A stretch of 64,000 nucleotides of DNA from JACDER01 sp963717765 (GCA_963717765.1 CAVQWX010000007.1:310001-374000); one strand, 5' to 3'; shown: positions 17,120 to 26,901, numbered from the stretch's first letter. Numbers and translations: made by a program. The notes: generated by a model not told the origin, from the letters alone.

Positions 17120-19150
17120 GTGAGCGCCGGCCGCAATCTCTACGTCACGGCGATGGAGCCCGAGAGCGGCAAGTCGATCGTCGCGCTCGGTCTGATGGAA
17201 CTGCTCGCGGGGCGCGTCGAGCGCCTCGGGTTCTTCCGCCCGATCGTCCCGGACGAGCCCGACGCGCAGGTCGAGCTCATGCGCGCTCGCTACGACGCCG
17301 AGACGGCCCACGCCCTCACGGCCGCCGAAGCTGCGGCGATCGAGCCCTACGACGAGCTCCGCAAGCGCGTCGTCGAGGCGTACAAGCAGCTCGAGTCGAG
17401 CTGCGATTTCGTCCTGTGCGAGGGGACGGACTTCACCGGCGCCGCTCCGGCCCTCGACTTCGGGCTGAACGCCGATCTCGCGAACGAGCTGGGCGCGCCC
17501 GTCCTCGTCGTCGTTCGCGGCGGCGGGCCCGAGCAGACGGCAGCCACCGTCCGGGCCGCGCTGGGGGGCCTGCGGACGAAGGGCTGCACCGTCTTCGGCA
17601 TCGTCGTCAACCGCGTCCCCGTCGACTCGATAGCCGCCGTTCCCGCCGCGCTCGACCCGTCGGACGAGCCGGTCTATCTCATTCCCGAGACCGCGGAGCT
17701 CTCGTACCCGACCATGGCCGACGTCGCGGACGGGCTCGGCGCCCGCGTCGTCCTCGGCGGGTCGCTCGGCCGCGAGGTGCGAGACGTGCGCGTCGGCGCA
17801 ATGAGCGTCGAGCACTTCATCGAGCATCTGGTCGACGGCGTGCTCGTGATCGTCCCGGCCGACCGTTCCGACATCCTCGCCGCCACGCTCGCTTCGACGG
17901 TCTCGACGGAGATCCCGCCGGTTGCCGGCGTCCTGCTGACCGGCGGCCTGGAGCTGGGTGAGGGGACGCGCCGCCTGTTGGAGAGCTCGCCGTTCCCAGT
18001 CGTCGAGGTGGACTCGCTTACGCACGAGGCGGCTGCCGCGGTCCAGTCCGTCCGCGGGCGGCTCGGCCCGGAGGACGAGCGGAAGATCGCCGCGGCGCTC
18101 GGCCTGTTCGAGGCGAGCGTCGACACCGACGAGCTCGCCGAGCGGATCGCGCTCGACCGGCCCTCGCGGGTGACGCCGATCATGTTCGAGTACGAGCTGA
18201 TCGAGCGCGCCAAGGCCGAGCCGCGCCGTATCGTCCTGCCCGAGGGCGAGGACGAGAGGATCCTGCGCGCGGGCGAGATCCTGCTGCGCCGCGGCGTCGT
18301 CGATCTGACCATCCTCGGCGGCCGCGCCCAGGCGGACGCGCTCGGGCTCGACCTGCGCGGCGCCGACTTCGTCGACCCGCTCGAGTCCGAGCTCCTGGAC
18401 GAGTTCGCGGCGCTCTACTACGAGCTGCGGAAGCACAAGGGGATCACCGAGGAGTTCGCGTACGACCGCGTGGCGAACCCGAGCTACTTCGGGACGCTGC
18501 TCGTCGAGACGGGCAAGGCGGACGGGATGGTGTCGGGGGCGGCGCACACGACCGCGGACACGATCCGGCCCGCCTTCGAGATCATCAAGGCGCGCCGGGG
18601 CGTGTCGGTTGTCTCCAGCGTCTTCCTCATGTGCCTCGCCGACCGCGTGCTGGTGTACGGCGACTGCGCCGTCAATCCGAAGCCGGACGCAGAGCAGCTC
18701 GCGGACATCGCCATCTCCTCGGCGGAGACCGCCGCGGTGTTCGGCATCGAGCCCCTGGTGGCCATGCTGTCGTACTCGACCGGCGAGTCGGGCAAGGGGG
18801 AGGACGTCGACCGCGTGCGGGAAGCGACCGAAACCGCGCGCGAGCGGCGCCCCGACCTGAAGATCGAGGGGCCGATCCAGTACGACGCCGCGGTCGATGC
18901 GGCCGTGGCCGAGCTGAAGCTTCCGGGGAGCGACGTGGCCGGTCGCGCGACGGTCTTCGTCTTCCCCGATCTCGAGGCCGGGAACGTCGCGTACAAGGCC
19001 GTGCAGCGTTCCGCCGGCGCCGTCGCCATCGGGCCGGTGCTCCAGGGGCTGCGCAAGCCGGTCAACGACCTGAGCCGCGGCTGCACGGTCACGGACATCG
19101 TCAACACCGTGGCCATTACCGCGATTCAGGCTTCGGCTTCGACGCGCTGA
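17120..19150 (+). CDS. pta: phosphate acetyltransferase, long form
   Basis: 676 aa, GTG start. Three parts: an N-terminal P-loop domain (MEPESGKSIVALGLMELL, residues ~11-28) related to dethiobiotin synthetase, a DRTGG regulatory domain (~200-320) and the catalytic PTA domain (~350-670) with GKADGMVSGAAHTTADTIRP and LSYSTGESGKG. Interconverts acetyl-CoA and acetyl phosphate. With the phosphoketolase gene 1.4 kb away it can convert phosphoketolase-made acetyl phosphate into acetyl-CoA. No acetate kinase gene is visible here. Its 3' end overlaps the convergent methyltransferase gene by 35 bp. Confidence 0.95.
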   Translation: MSAGRNLYVTAMEPESGKSIVALGLMELLAGRVERLGFFRPIVPDEPDAQVELMRARYDAETAHALTAAEAAAIEPYDELRKRVVEAYKQLESSCDFVLCEGTDFTGAAPALDFGLNADLANELGAPVLVVVRGGGPEQTAATVRAALGGLRTKGCTVFGIVVNRVPVDSIAAVPAALDPSDEPVYLIPETAELSYPTMADVADGLGARVVLGGSLGREVRDVRVGAMSVEHFIEHLVDGVLVIVPADRSDILAATLASTVSTEIPPVAGVLLTGGLELGEGTRRLLESSPFPVVEVDSLTHEAAAAVQSVRGRLGPEDERKIAAALGLFEASVDTDELAERIALDRPSRVTPIMFEYELIERAKAEPRRIVLPEGEDERILRAGEILLRRGVVDLTILGGRAQADALGLDLRGADFVDPLESELLDEFAALYYELRKHKGITEEFAYDRVANPSYFGTLLVETGKADGMVSGAAHTTADTIRPAFEIIKARRGVSVVSSVFLMCLADRVLVYGDCAVNPKPDAEQLADIAISSAETAAVFGIEPLVAMLSYSTGESGKGEDVDRVREATETARERRPDLKIEGPIQYDAAVDAAVAELKLPGSDVAGRATVFVFPDLEAGNVAYKAVQRSAGAVAIGPVLQGLRKPVNDLSRGCTVTDIVNTVAITAIQASASTR

Positions 19151-19913
19151 AGCAGAACTGCACGGAGGCGAAGAAGAACGCACCGCGCTCGTCGAGCTCA
19201 CGCTGCTCGGCGGCCCAGGCGGCGGCCTCGCCCTCGGCGAGCGCCGGGCTGGCCAGCAGGTAGCTCTCGAACAGGGGGAAGATCGCGCCCGCGTACTCCT
19301 CCGTTGACAGGCTGGTGGACACGAACGCGTATCCGTCGGCGGCGACGTCCTCGAAGCCTGTTGTGGAAAGACGCGCACCGAGCGTCCGGGGCAGGACCGG
19401 GTCGGCGAGATGGTGGTCCCACGCGTCGAGCACCCGCTGCATGCGATCGGGGTCGCCCGAGTGCCACGACACGGTCGACCAGTCGATGTCCCACAGCGCG
19501 AGGCGGCCGCCGGGGCGCAGCGCCCTGTAAAGCTCGGCCAGGGCTGCGTCCACGTCGGTCAGGTACTCGAGCATCTGGACCGCGACCGCGGCGTCGAACT
19601 CCTCGTCCTGGACGGGCAGTGCCGTCGCCTCGCCTTCGCGGAACTCGACGTTCGAACGGCCCGCGCTCCGGGCTGCCGCGAGACCGAGCATGTCCGGGCT
19701 CTGGTCGACGCCGACCACGAAGCCATCCGGCCCGACCTTCTCCGCGAGCTCCGCGACGTAGAAGCCAGGCCCGCAGCCGTCGTCCAGGATCCGCTGTCCG
19801 GACAGCGGCCGGAGGGCCTCGTACACGATGGCCCGCCGTCGAACGATGTCGCGGGCCGCGTACGCCCGTTCCAGCCTCTCGCCGGTCTCGCGGTCGAAGG
19901 AGAGCTCGCTCAC
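19116..19913 (-). CDS. class I SAM-dependent methyltransferase
   Basis: 265 aa, GTG start. SAM-binding motif I is LDDGCGPGFYVAEL (residues ~42-56), followed by VVGVDQSPDML and the post-motif ALRPGGRLALWDIDW. Resembles UbiE/menaquinone or arsenite-type methyltransferases in domain order, but no substrate can be named. The C-terminal ~20 residues overlap the end of pta on the other strand. Confidence 0.85.
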   Translation of the reverse strand: MSELSFDRETGERLERAYAARDIVRRRAIVYEALRPLSGQRILDDGCGPGFYVAELAEKVGPDGFVVGVDQSPDMLGLAAARSAGRSNVEFREGEATALPVQDEEFDAAVAVQMLEYLTDVDAALAELYRALRPGGRLALWDIDWSTVSWHSGDPDRMQRVLDAWDHHLADPVLPRTLGARLSTTGFEDVAADGYAFVSTSLSTEEYAGAIFPLFESYLLASPALAEGEAAAWAAEQRELDERGAFFFASVQFCFSASKPKPESR

Positions 19914-19919
19914 GTCCGG

Positions 19920-20558
19920 CTAGTCCGACAGCTGCGCCGCGTACACCACAATCTCGGCCGCCTGGTCGGGCCCGAGCACGTCGGTGTTGACGACCAGGTC
20001 GTAGTGCGTGGGCAGCTCCTGCCCGACGCCGTAGAACGCACGGAAGTAGTCGGCCCGCGCCTGGTCGCTCTCCATGACGGTACGCGCCGCGTCGGCATTC
20101 GCGATGTCCTCCGCCTCGACGAGCCGCTTGACGCGCTGCTCCGGCGAGGCGGTGACGAGGACGCGCAGGATGCCCTCGGCCCCCGCGAGGGCGACCGAGG
20201 CCGCGTGCGCGACGATGACCGCGTTCCCCTCCGCCGCGATTTCGTCGATCACGTCGCGGATCAGCCCGCGCTGCCGCTCCTCGCGGTCGGTGCGGATGGA
20301 CGCCGGCTCGGTAACCGGAGCTCCAGCCGCGCTTCCCGCATCGGTGAGGAGCTCGAGCACGCGGCGGATGCGCGACTTGCGCAGCTCGGTGTCCGCAAGC
20401 TGGTCCTCGTCCACGCCGCCGCGCTCCGCGGCGCGCGCGATCACCTCCTCGTCGACGTACTGGAGGCCGAGCCGTTCCGCGACGGCCCGCCCGACGAACT
20501 CACCCTCGGCTCCAACCTCCCGGGAGATGCAGACGACTCGGGCCGCTATGCGCTCCAC
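19920..20558 (-). CDS. cytidylate kinase-like family protein
   Basis: 212 aa from the GTG at 20558, which overlaps the xfp stop by 13 bp; the open frame upstream lies within xfp and is not protein-like. It begins VVCISREVGAEGEFVGRAV, then LGLQYVDEEVI, as in the cytidylate-kinase-like family (a P-loop relative of CMP kinase with an altered nucleotide loop). The C-terminus ends DLVVNTDVLGPDQAAEIV, also family-like. Biochemical role of this family is poorly defined. Its coupling to phosphoketolase is notable. Confidence 0.8.
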   Translation of the reverse strand: MERIAARVVCISREVGAEGEFVGRAVAERLGLQYVDEEVIARAAERGGVDEDQLADTELRKSRIRRVLELLTDAGSAAGAPVTEPASIRTDREERQRGLIRDVIDEIAAEGNAVIVAHAASVALAGAEGILRVLVTASPEQRVKRLVEAEDIANADAARTVMESDQARADYFRAFYGVGQELPTHYDLVVNTDVLGPDQAAEIVVYAAQLSD

Positions 20559-22930
20559 TTCCAGTCTCTGATCTCCGGCATGTCGTCGCCGTGCGTCGCG
20601 ATGTAGTGCTTGTGCTCGACGAGCTTGTCGAAGATCTCCTGCTTCACGTATGCGGCCTCGCCGCCCAGCCCGGTCAGCCGGTCGATCACGTCGTCCACGA
20701 GATGGAAGCGGTCGAGGTCGTTGCGCACGACCATGTCGAACGGCGTCGTCGTCGTGCCCTCTTCCTTGTAGCCGCGTACGTGCAGGTTGCGGTGGTTGCG
20801 GCGGCGGTAGGTGAGCCGGTGAATCAGCCACGGATAGCCGTGGAACGCGAAGACGATCGGCTTGTCGGTGGTGAAGAGAGTGTCGAACTCCTTGTCGGTC
20901 ATCCCGTGCGGATGCTCGGTGTGCGGCTGGAGGCGCATCAGGTCGACGACGTTGACCACGCGGATCTTCAGCTGCGGGAAGTACCCGCGCAGCAGCTCGA
21001 CCGCGGCCAGCGTCTCGAGGGTGGGGATGTCACCGGCGCAGCCCATGACCACGTCGGGGTCGCCGCCTCGGTCGTTCGACGCCCATTCCCAGATCCCGAT
21101 TCCGGCCGTGCAGTGCTTGATCGCCGCGTCCATGTCCAGGTACTGGAGCGCCGGCTGCTTGCCGACCACGATCACGTTCACGTAGTTCTTCGAGCGCAGG
21201 CAGTGGTCGGCCACCGACAGCGCGGTGTTCGCGTCCGGCGGGAGGTACACGCGGATGACCTCGGCCTTCTTGTTGATCACGTGATCGAGGAATCCCGGGT
21301 CCTGGTGCGAGAACCCGTTGTGGTCCTGCCGCCAGACGTGCGAGCTGAGCAGGTACGTGAGCGAGGCGATCGGCCGGCGCCAGTGGATCTCGTCCCGCGT
21401 CACCTTCAGCCACTTCGCATGCTGGTTGAACATTGAGTCCACGACGTGCACGAACGCCTCGTACGTCGAGAAGAACCCGTGCCGTCCCGTCAGGAGATAG
21501 CCCTCGAGCCACCCCTGGCAGGTGTGCTCGCTGAGGATCTCCATGACCCGGCCGTCCGCCGCGAGATGGTCGTCGTAATCGAGCGTTTCGGCGTCCCACG
21601 CCCGGTTCGTTACCTCGAAGGTCGCGGCCAGCCGGTTGGACGCGTGCTCGTCCGGTGAGAACATGCGGAAGTTCCTGTGCTCCATGTTCATGCTCGTGAC
21701 GTCGCGCAGGAACTCGCCGACCTTGCGCGTGGCCTCGCCGAGCGTCGTTCCCGGCTTCTCCACCTCGACCGCGTAGTCCCGGAAGTCGGGCATGCGCAGC
21801 TCGCGCAGGAGCAGGCCGCCGTTGGCATGCGGGTTCGCGCCCATGCGGCGCGTGCCCTCCGGAGCGAGCTCGCGCAGCTCGGAATGCAAGCGTCCGTTCT
21901 CGTCGAAGAGCTCCTCGGCCTTGTAGCTCTTCATCCAGTCCTCGAGCACCTTGATGTGCTCCGGCTTCTGCGCCATCTCAGCCATGGGGACCTGGTGAGA
22001 GCGCCAGTAGTCCTCGGTCTTCTGGCCGTCGACCTCCGTCGGGCCGGTCCAGCCCTTCGGCGTCTTCATGACGATCATCGGCCACGCCGGGCGCTCCGTG
22101 TTCCCGTTCTCCCGGGCGTCGCCCTGGATCTGCTTGATCTCCGCGATGACCGCATCCATCGTTCCCGCCATCTGCTGATGCACGTCGGCCGGATCGGAGC
22201 CCTCGACCCAGTACGGCTTGTAGCCGTAGCCGACGAAGAGGCTTTCCAGCTCCTCGCGCGGGATGCGCGCCATGACTGTCGGGTTGGCGATCTTGTAGCC
22301 GTTCAGGTGGAGGATGGGGAGGACAGCGCCGTCCGTGACCGGATTGAGGAACTTGTTCGAGTGCCACGCCGTCGCGAGCGGTCCCGTCTCAGCCTCGCCG
22401 TCGCCGACGACGCAGGCGACGATCAGGTCCGGGTTGTCGAACGCTGCGCCGTAGGCGTGGGAGACCGCGTAGCCGAGCTCGCCGCCCTCGTGGATGGAGC
22501 CGGGAGTCTCTGGTGCTGCGTGGCTGGGGATGCCGCCCGGGAAGGAGAACTGCTTGAAGAGGATGCCGATGCCCTCCTCGTCCTCCGCGATGTTGGGATA
22601 GACCTCGCTGTACGTCCCCTCCAGATACGTGTTGGCGACCATGCCGGGACCGCCGTGGCCGGGGCCGCAGATGTAGATCACGTCGAGATCCTGCGCCTTG
22701 ATCACGCGGTTCAGGTGCACGTAGATGAAGTTCAGCCCCGGAGTCGTCCCCCAGTGGCCGAGCAGGCGCGGCTTGATGTGCTCGATCGTGAGCGGCTCCT
22801 TGAGCATCGCGTTGCCCATCAGGTAGATCTGGCCGACCGACAGGTAGTTGGCGGCGCGCCAGTACTTGTTCATCAGCTCCAGCTCCTCCGGTGAGAGGAC
22901 CTGGGCGGCTTCGGGTGCGGCAGTGGTCAT
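20546..22930 (-). CDS. xfp: phosphoketolase (xylulose-5-P / fructose-6-P)
   Basis: Thiamine-diphosphate enzyme splitting xylulose 5-phosphate or fructose 6-phosphate to acetyl phosphate. 794 aa, typical. Signs: GHWGTTPGLNFIYVHLNR, the TPP region VVGDGEAETGPLATAW, HLNGYKIANPTV and ICGPGHGGPG. ATG at 22930 chosen because the protein family begins there. Provides acetyl phosphate for Pta, bypassing pyruvate dehydrogenase. Confidence 0.95.
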   Translation of the reverse strand: MTTAAPEAAQVLSPEELELMNKYWRAANYLSVGQIYLMGNAMLKEPLTIEHIKPRLLGHWGTTPGLNFIYVHLNRVIKAQDLDVIYICGPGHGGPGMVANTYLEGTYSEVYPNIAEDEEGIGILFKQFSFPGGIPSHAAPETPGSIHEGGELGYAVSHAYGAAFDNPDLIVACVVGDGEAETGPLATAWHSNKFLNPVTDGAVLPILHLNGYKIANPTVMARIPREELESLFVGYGYKPYWVEGSDPADVHQQMAGTMDAVIAEIKQIQGDARENGNTERPAWPMIVMKTPKGWTGPTEVDGQKTEDYWRSHQVPMAEMAQKPEHIKVLEDWMKSYKAEELFDENGRLHSELRELAPEGTRRMGANPHANGGLLLRELRMPDFRDYAVEVEKPGTTLGEATRKVGEFLRDVTSMNMEHRNFRMFSPDEHASNRLAATFEVTNRAWDAETLDYDDHLAADGRVMEILSEHTCQGWLEGYLLTGRHGFFSTYEAFVHVVDSMFNQHAKWLKVTRDEIHWRRPIASLTYLLSSHVWRQDHNGFSHQDPGFLDHVINKKAEVIRVYLPPDANTALSVADHCLRSKNYVNVIVVGKQPALQYLDMDAAIKHCTAGIGIWEWASNDRGGDPDVVMGCAGDIPTLETLAAVELLRGYFPQLKIRVVNVVDLMRLQPHTEHPHGMTDKEFDTLFTTDKPIVFAFHGYPWLIHRLTYRRRNHRNLHVRGYKEEGTTTTPFDMVVRNDLDRFHLVDDVIDRLTGLGGEAAYVKQEIFDKLVEHKHYIATHGDDMPEIRDWKWSA

Positions 22931-23011
22931 CGGCTCCTCCGTTCGGCTGCGGTCGGCGCGATTATGTCGCGACTTCGCCTCCAAGTCCAAGAGTGGTTTA
23001 GGTTACGCGCG

Positions 23012-23434
23012 ATGGCTACGGACCTAGCCCTCGTCGAGAGTGCCGCGCGTCTGTCGCTCTTCGCCAATCTTGGGCGCGAGGAGCTGGAGGACCTGCTGCC
23101 GCGGATGCGCGAGGTTTCCTTCGACGAGGGAGAGTGGGTCGTTCGCCGGGGACAGATCGACGTCGGCCTGCACGTGATCGTGGACGGCGAGGCTGGGGTC
23201 GTCCTGAACGACGAGGAGCTGGCCGTGCTGCCGAAGGGCAGTTTCTTCGGCGAGATCTCGGCGCTGCTCGGCGAAGAGACGGTCGCGGACGTGGTCGCGC
23301 GGGCACCGCTCCGCTGTCTCTACGTTCCGCCGGCGGAGGTGGCCGACTTCCTGCTCATGTACCCGAGGGTGATGCTCCGCATGCTGGAGACGGAGGCGCG
23401 CCGGCTCCGCACCACCGACGAGCTTCGAACGTAG
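23012..23434 (+). CDS. cyclic-nucleotide-binding (CRP-like sensor) domain protein
   Basis: 140 aa made of one cNMP-binding domain: LFANLGREELEDLLPRM, GEWVVRRGQIDVGLHVIVDGEAGV and the phosphate-binding-cassette region PKGSFFGEISALLGEE. No helix-turn-helix follows, so it is a stand-alone sensor rather than a full regulator. The stop codon TAG overlaps the end of a structured repeat. Two more proteins with this domain lie at 45.3 and 47.7 kb. Confidence 0.85.
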   Translation: MATDLALVESAARLSLFANLGREELEDLLPRMREVSFDEGEWVVRRGQIDVGLHVIVDGEAGVVLNDEELAVLPKGSFFGEISALLGEETVADVVARAPLRCLYVPPAEVADFLLMYPRVMLRMLETEARRLRTTDELRT

Positions 23435-23597
23435 TGGCCGCCGCCGCAAGCACACTTGTCCGCCCGGTCGGCTGCAAACCGGCGCATGCCGGCGTCCTCA
23501 GTCGCCCGCGTACTTGTCCAGTACGCGGGCTCCCTGCGTCCTTGGCCTGCTTGGTTTTCGCTCGACCGGACGGGAAGGCGCTCACGGCGGCGGCCAC
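23434..23597 (-). repeat. structured repeat / candidate RNA, family 1, copy 1 (164 bp)
   Basis: Core strand is minus. The terminal arms pair over about 20 bp (GTGGCCGCCGCCG...CGGCGGCGGCCAC) with three G.U pairs. Conserved core AAGGACGCAGGGAGC is followed by the hairpin CCCGCGTACT/AGTACGCGGG and then GCGACTGAGGACGCCGGCAT. It starts at the TAG of the preceding gene. Same architecture at 26883, 43532 and 47542. Confidence 0.8.
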
Positions 23598-23648
23598 TTG
23601 ACGACAAGAGAGCTCCAGACCATCGGCTGGAGGACGACCGCTCCGTCG

Positions 23649-25466
23649 ATGGACTACCTGCCGATCCACGAGCACGGGATCATCGGCGACCTCCATTCGA
23701 TCGCCCTCGTCGGCACGGACGGGCGGATCGACTGGTATTGCTGCCCGCGCTTCGACTCGCCGAGCGTCTTCGGGGCGATCCTCGACAAGGGCAAGGGGGG
23801 CTTCTACCGCATCGCGCCCGTCCACGACGACTGGGTTCCGAAACAGCTGTACCTGCCGGACACGAACGTCCTCATCACGCGTTTCCTGACCCCCTCGGGT
23901 GTCGGCGAGGTGCAGGACTTCATGCCCATCTCCAGCGGCGCGTCCGAGCACCGCCACCGCTTGATCCGGCGTGTGCTCGGCGTCCGCGGCGAGATGCGCT
24001 TCCGCGTGGACGTGCAGCCCCGCTTCGACTACGGGCGGGAGAAGCACGAGACCGTCTTTCACGAAGCCGGCGTCCTCTTCCGCTCGCCGCAGCTCTCGCT
24101 CGCGCTCGAGACGCGCGTGCCCATGGACTTCGCGCAGGACGGGGCGTACGGCGAGTTCACCCTGCTCCCCGGGGAGACGGCGACCTTCGTGCTCGAGCAG
24201 GTGCCCGAGACGTACGTCCCGCGCAAGTACTCGGAGGGGGAGACGCGGGAGGCGTTCGAGGAGACCGTCCAGTACTGGCGCCGCTGGCTGTCGCAGTGCC
24301 GCTACCAGGGGCGCTGGCGCGAGATCATCTACCGCTCGGCGCTGACGCTCAAGCTGATGACATACCGGCCGACGGGCGCGATCGTCGCCGCGCCCACGAC
24401 GAGCCTGCCCGAGCACATCGGCGGGGTGCGGAACTACGACTACCGCTACACGTGGATCCGCGACGCCGCGTTTTCCCTGTACGCGCTGCTGCGCCTCGGT
24501 TTCACGGAGGAGGCCACCGCATTCATGGACTGGCTGACCGAGCGCTTCCGCCAAGAGCGCCCGGCCGGCGCCGGGCCGCTGCAGATCATGTACGGGATCG
24601 ACGGCCAGCCCGAGCTCGTGGAGGAGATCCTCGAGCACCTCGAGGGCTACCGGGGCTCGCGTCCCGTCAGGATCGGGAACGCGGCCGCAGACCAGCTCCA
24701 GCTCGACATCTACGGCGAGCTCATCGACTCGGTCTACATCTACAACAACCACGCGAACCCAATCGCGCACAGGTCGTGGATGGACCTCACCCGGATCGTC
24801 GACTGGGTGTGCGAGAACTGGGATCAGGCCGATGAGGGGATCTGGGAGGTGCGCGGCGGGCGCCAGCACTTCACATACTCGAGGCTCATGTCCTGGGTCG
24901 CGATCGAGCGCGCCGTGCGGATCGCGATCCAGCGCGGGCTTCCGGCGGAGCTGTCCCGCTGGCGCCAGTCGCGCGACGCGATCTACCACCAGATCATGGA
25001 GCGTGGCTGGAACGCCGAGAAACAGGCCTTCGTCCAGCACTACGACGACGACACGCTCGACGCGAGCGTCCTCGTCATGCCGCTCGTCAAGTTCATCGCG
25101 CCGACCGACCCGCAGTGGGTCTCGACGCTGCAGGCGATCTCCGACGGGCTCGTCTCCGACTCGCTCGTCTACCGCTACGACGTGGAGAAGTCGCCGGACG
25201 GGCTGGAAGGGGACGAGGGGACGTTCTCGATCTGCACCTTCTGGTACGTCGAGGCGCTCGCGCGCGCAGGCAGGGTCGACGAGGCGCGGCTCGCGTTTGA
25301 AAAGATGCTCACATACGCGAACCACCTCGGCCTGTACGCCGAGGAGATCGGGCAGACGGGAGAGGCGTTGGGGAACTTCCCACAGGCGTTCACGCATCTG
25401 GCGCTGATCAGCGCCGGGCATTATCTGAACCGGGCGCTCGGAGAGCAGCCCGGCTGGGACTGGTGA
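23649..25466 (+). CDS. glycoside hydrolase family 15 (glucoamylase/trehalase-like)
   Basis: 605 aa from ATG at 23649. A TTG at 23598, directly after the repeat, would add 17 residues and cannot be excluded. (alpha/alpha)6-barrel family: N-terminal IHEHGIIGDLHSIALVGTDG and WYCCPRFDSPSVF, GGVRNYDYRYTWIRDAAF, the first catalytic Glu region GIWEVRGGRQHFTYS, and the second in YAEEIGQTGEALGNFPQAFTH. Cytoplasmic (no signal). Relatives in actinobacteria hydrolyse trehalose or alpha-glucans; substrate not decidable. Confidence 0.9.
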   Translation: MDYLPIHEHGIIGDLHSIALVGTDGRIDWYCCPRFDSPSVFGAILDKGKGGFYRIAPVHDDWVPKQLYLPDTNVLITRFLTPSGVGEVQDFMPISSGASEHRHRLIRRVLGVRGEMRFRVDVQPRFDYGREKHETVFHEAGVLFRSPQLSLALETRVPMDFAQDGAYGEFTLLPGETATFVLEQVPETYVPRKYSEGETREAFEETVQYWRRWLSQCRYQGRWREIIYRSALTLKLMTYRPTGAIVAAPTTSLPEHIGGVRNYDYRYTWIRDAAFSLYALLRLGFTEEATAFMDWLTERFRQERPAGAGPLQIMYGIDGQPELVEEILEHLEGYRGSRPVRIGNAAADQLQLDIYGELIDSVYIYNNHANPIAHRSWMDLTRIVDWVCENWDQADEGIWEVRGGRQHFTYSRLMSWVAIERAVRIAIQRGLPAELSRWRQSRDAIYHQIMERGWNAEKQAFVQHYDDDTLDASVLVMPLVKFIAPTDPQWVSTLQAISDGLVSDSLVYRYDVEKSPDGLEGDEGTFSICTFWYVEALARAGRVDEARLAFEKMLTYANHLGLYAEEIGQTGEALGNFPQAFTHLALISAGHYLNRALGEQPGWDW

Positions 25467-25479
25467 TTGCGGCGCACTG

Positions 25480-25944
25480 ATGGTCTCACTCGACGTCACC
25501 GAGCTGATCAACCTCATCTTCGTCGCGTTGCTGGTCGGAAACGACGTCGCCGTCTTCACGGTCGTGCATCCGGCTCTCGACGAGATCCCGGTCGAGGCCG
25601 CATTCAAGGCCGAGCGCGCGATGCTGCTCCGCTACAAGACGGTCGTCCCGATCCTGATCCTGCTGATCCTCGCTTCGGGGATCGCAGTCATCGTCCAGGA
25701 GGACACGTTCTCGACGGAGTGGTGGCTCGCGCTCGCCGGGACGCTCATGATCTTCGCGTGGCAGCTGATCGTGATCTCGCTCTATCCGCTCAACGTCAAG
25801 ATCATGGAGGCGAGCCCCGATGACGTTCCGTCCGAGGACGAATGGCGCGACTTGCGCCGCACGTGGCTGGCGCGGCACACGGCCAGGACGGTGCTCTCGA
25901 TCGGCGCCCTCATCGTCTTCCTGATCAGCGCGATCAGGATCTAG
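25480..25944 (+). CDS. four-TM membrane protein, DUF1772-like
   Basis: 154 aa, four hydrophobic segments: INLIFVALLVGNDVAVFTVV, VVPILILLILASGIAVIV, WWLALAGTLMIFAWQLIVI and TVLSIGALIVFLISAI. The HPALDEIP and LLRYKTV spacing after TM1 resembles DUF1772/anthrone-oxygenase-like proteins. Ends about 140 bp before the convergent ABC permease; that gap (25945-26085) holds nothing recognisable. Confidence 0.65.
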   Translation: MVSLDVTELINLIFVALLVGNDVAVFTVVHPALDEIPVEAAFKAERAMLLRYKTVVPILILLILASGIAVIVQEDTFSTEWWLALAGTLMIFAWQLIVISLYPLNVKIMEASPDDVPSEDEWRDLRRTWLARHTARTVLSIGALIVFLISAIRI

Positions 25945-26085
25945 CAGTCACGCGGCAGACCAGCGACGTGGCAAGATCCGCGACGGCGATAGCTGTGACG
26001 GCCATCGCTCGCGGGAGCTCGGTGTCGATTTTGAGGATCTTGTTCCCGAATCGTCTACGTCGCGGAAGTCAAGGGCGGTTTCTGC

Positions 26086-26901
26086 TCAGCCGGCGCGGGA
26101 AGCCGAGCGCACGCCTCTCAGCGCCCACAGCCCGGTCAACACGACCAGCCCTACTCCGGCGCCGAAGGCCCACAGCACATCGGTGTTCACGCCGGACATG
26201 AAGCCGCGTCCGGCCTCGAGGAAGCGCGTGAACGGGTTGACGACCGCGACCGAGTGCAGCCACCCCGTCAGTTCGTTCAACGGAAGGAAGACGGGGGCGA
26301 GGAAGAAGAGCAGGAAGATCGGCAGGAACATCCCCGGCGCCGCTGCGAAGGAGCGCACGCGCATCGCGACTCCGGTGGCCCAGAGCGTGGCGATGATGTT
26401 GAGGAGCGCGCCGAGGGCGAAGACGCCGGCCGCCTGGTACCAGTGGCCCTTGAAGCTCATCCCGAACGCGAGCGCAACCGGGGTGAGCACCGCGGCGGCG
26501 ATCACGAAGCGCCCGAGCATCGCGATCACGTAACCGAGGATGATCGCGAACCGCGCGCTTGCGGTCGTCATCAGCCGGTCCATGAAACCGGTCTCGAAGT
26601 CCTCGCTCATCGCGAAGCCGCCCATCGCGCCCGTGAAGCCGGCGGACTGCATCAGCGCGAACACGAACTGGAACGCCGTGTAGTCCTTGGAGCCGAACCC
26701 GGGGAGGCTTGTGAGGGAGGAGAGCGCGCCGTCGAACGCGATGAAGAAGAAGAGGGGGAGGAGCAGCGCCGGTACGAGCAGCGACGGGCTGCGGAAGAGC
26801 AGCTTGAGGTTGCGCCACGCGACGTAGCGCGCGATCGACCAGGTGGTCGCGTGCGTGCTGACCGGGAACGCCGCGGCCGTCAATGGCCCACCCGGTGACA
26901 T
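26086..26901 (-). CDS. ABC-2 type transporter permease (second subunit)
   Basis: About 271 aa with six hydrophobic segments starting LLVPALLLPLFFFIAF. The DrrB-like block ASARFAIILGYVIAM and the NPFTRFLEAGRGFM motif match drug/lipid exporter permeases. The start is unclear: ATG at 26901 and TTG at 26883 both sit in the end of a family-1 repeat, and there is no conventional start after them before the first TM. Third gene of an ATPase-permease-permease operon split by that repeat. Confidence 0.8.
   Translation of the reverse strand: MSPGGPLTAAAFPVSTHATTWSIARYVAWRNLKLLFRSPSLLVPALLLPLFFFIAFDGALSSLTSLPGFGSKDYTAFQFVFALMQSAGFTGAMGGFAMSEDFETGFMDRLMTTASARFAIILGYVIAMLGRFVIAAAVLTPVALAFGMSFKGHWYQAAGVFALGALLNIIATLWATGVAMRVRSFAAAPGMFLPIFLLFFLAPVFLPLNELTGWLHSVAVVNPFTRFLEAGRGFMSGVNTDVLWAFGAGVGLVVLTGLWALRGVRSASRAG

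Noticed and set aside
16787..19378. 863-codon minus-strand frame opposite pta
   Set aside because: Shadow of pta in the complementary frame; no domain, while pta carries all family motifs.
25945..26085. Imperfect inverted repeat GCGACGGCGAT/GCCATCGC
   Set aside because: Short and with mismatches, no T-run and no second copy.
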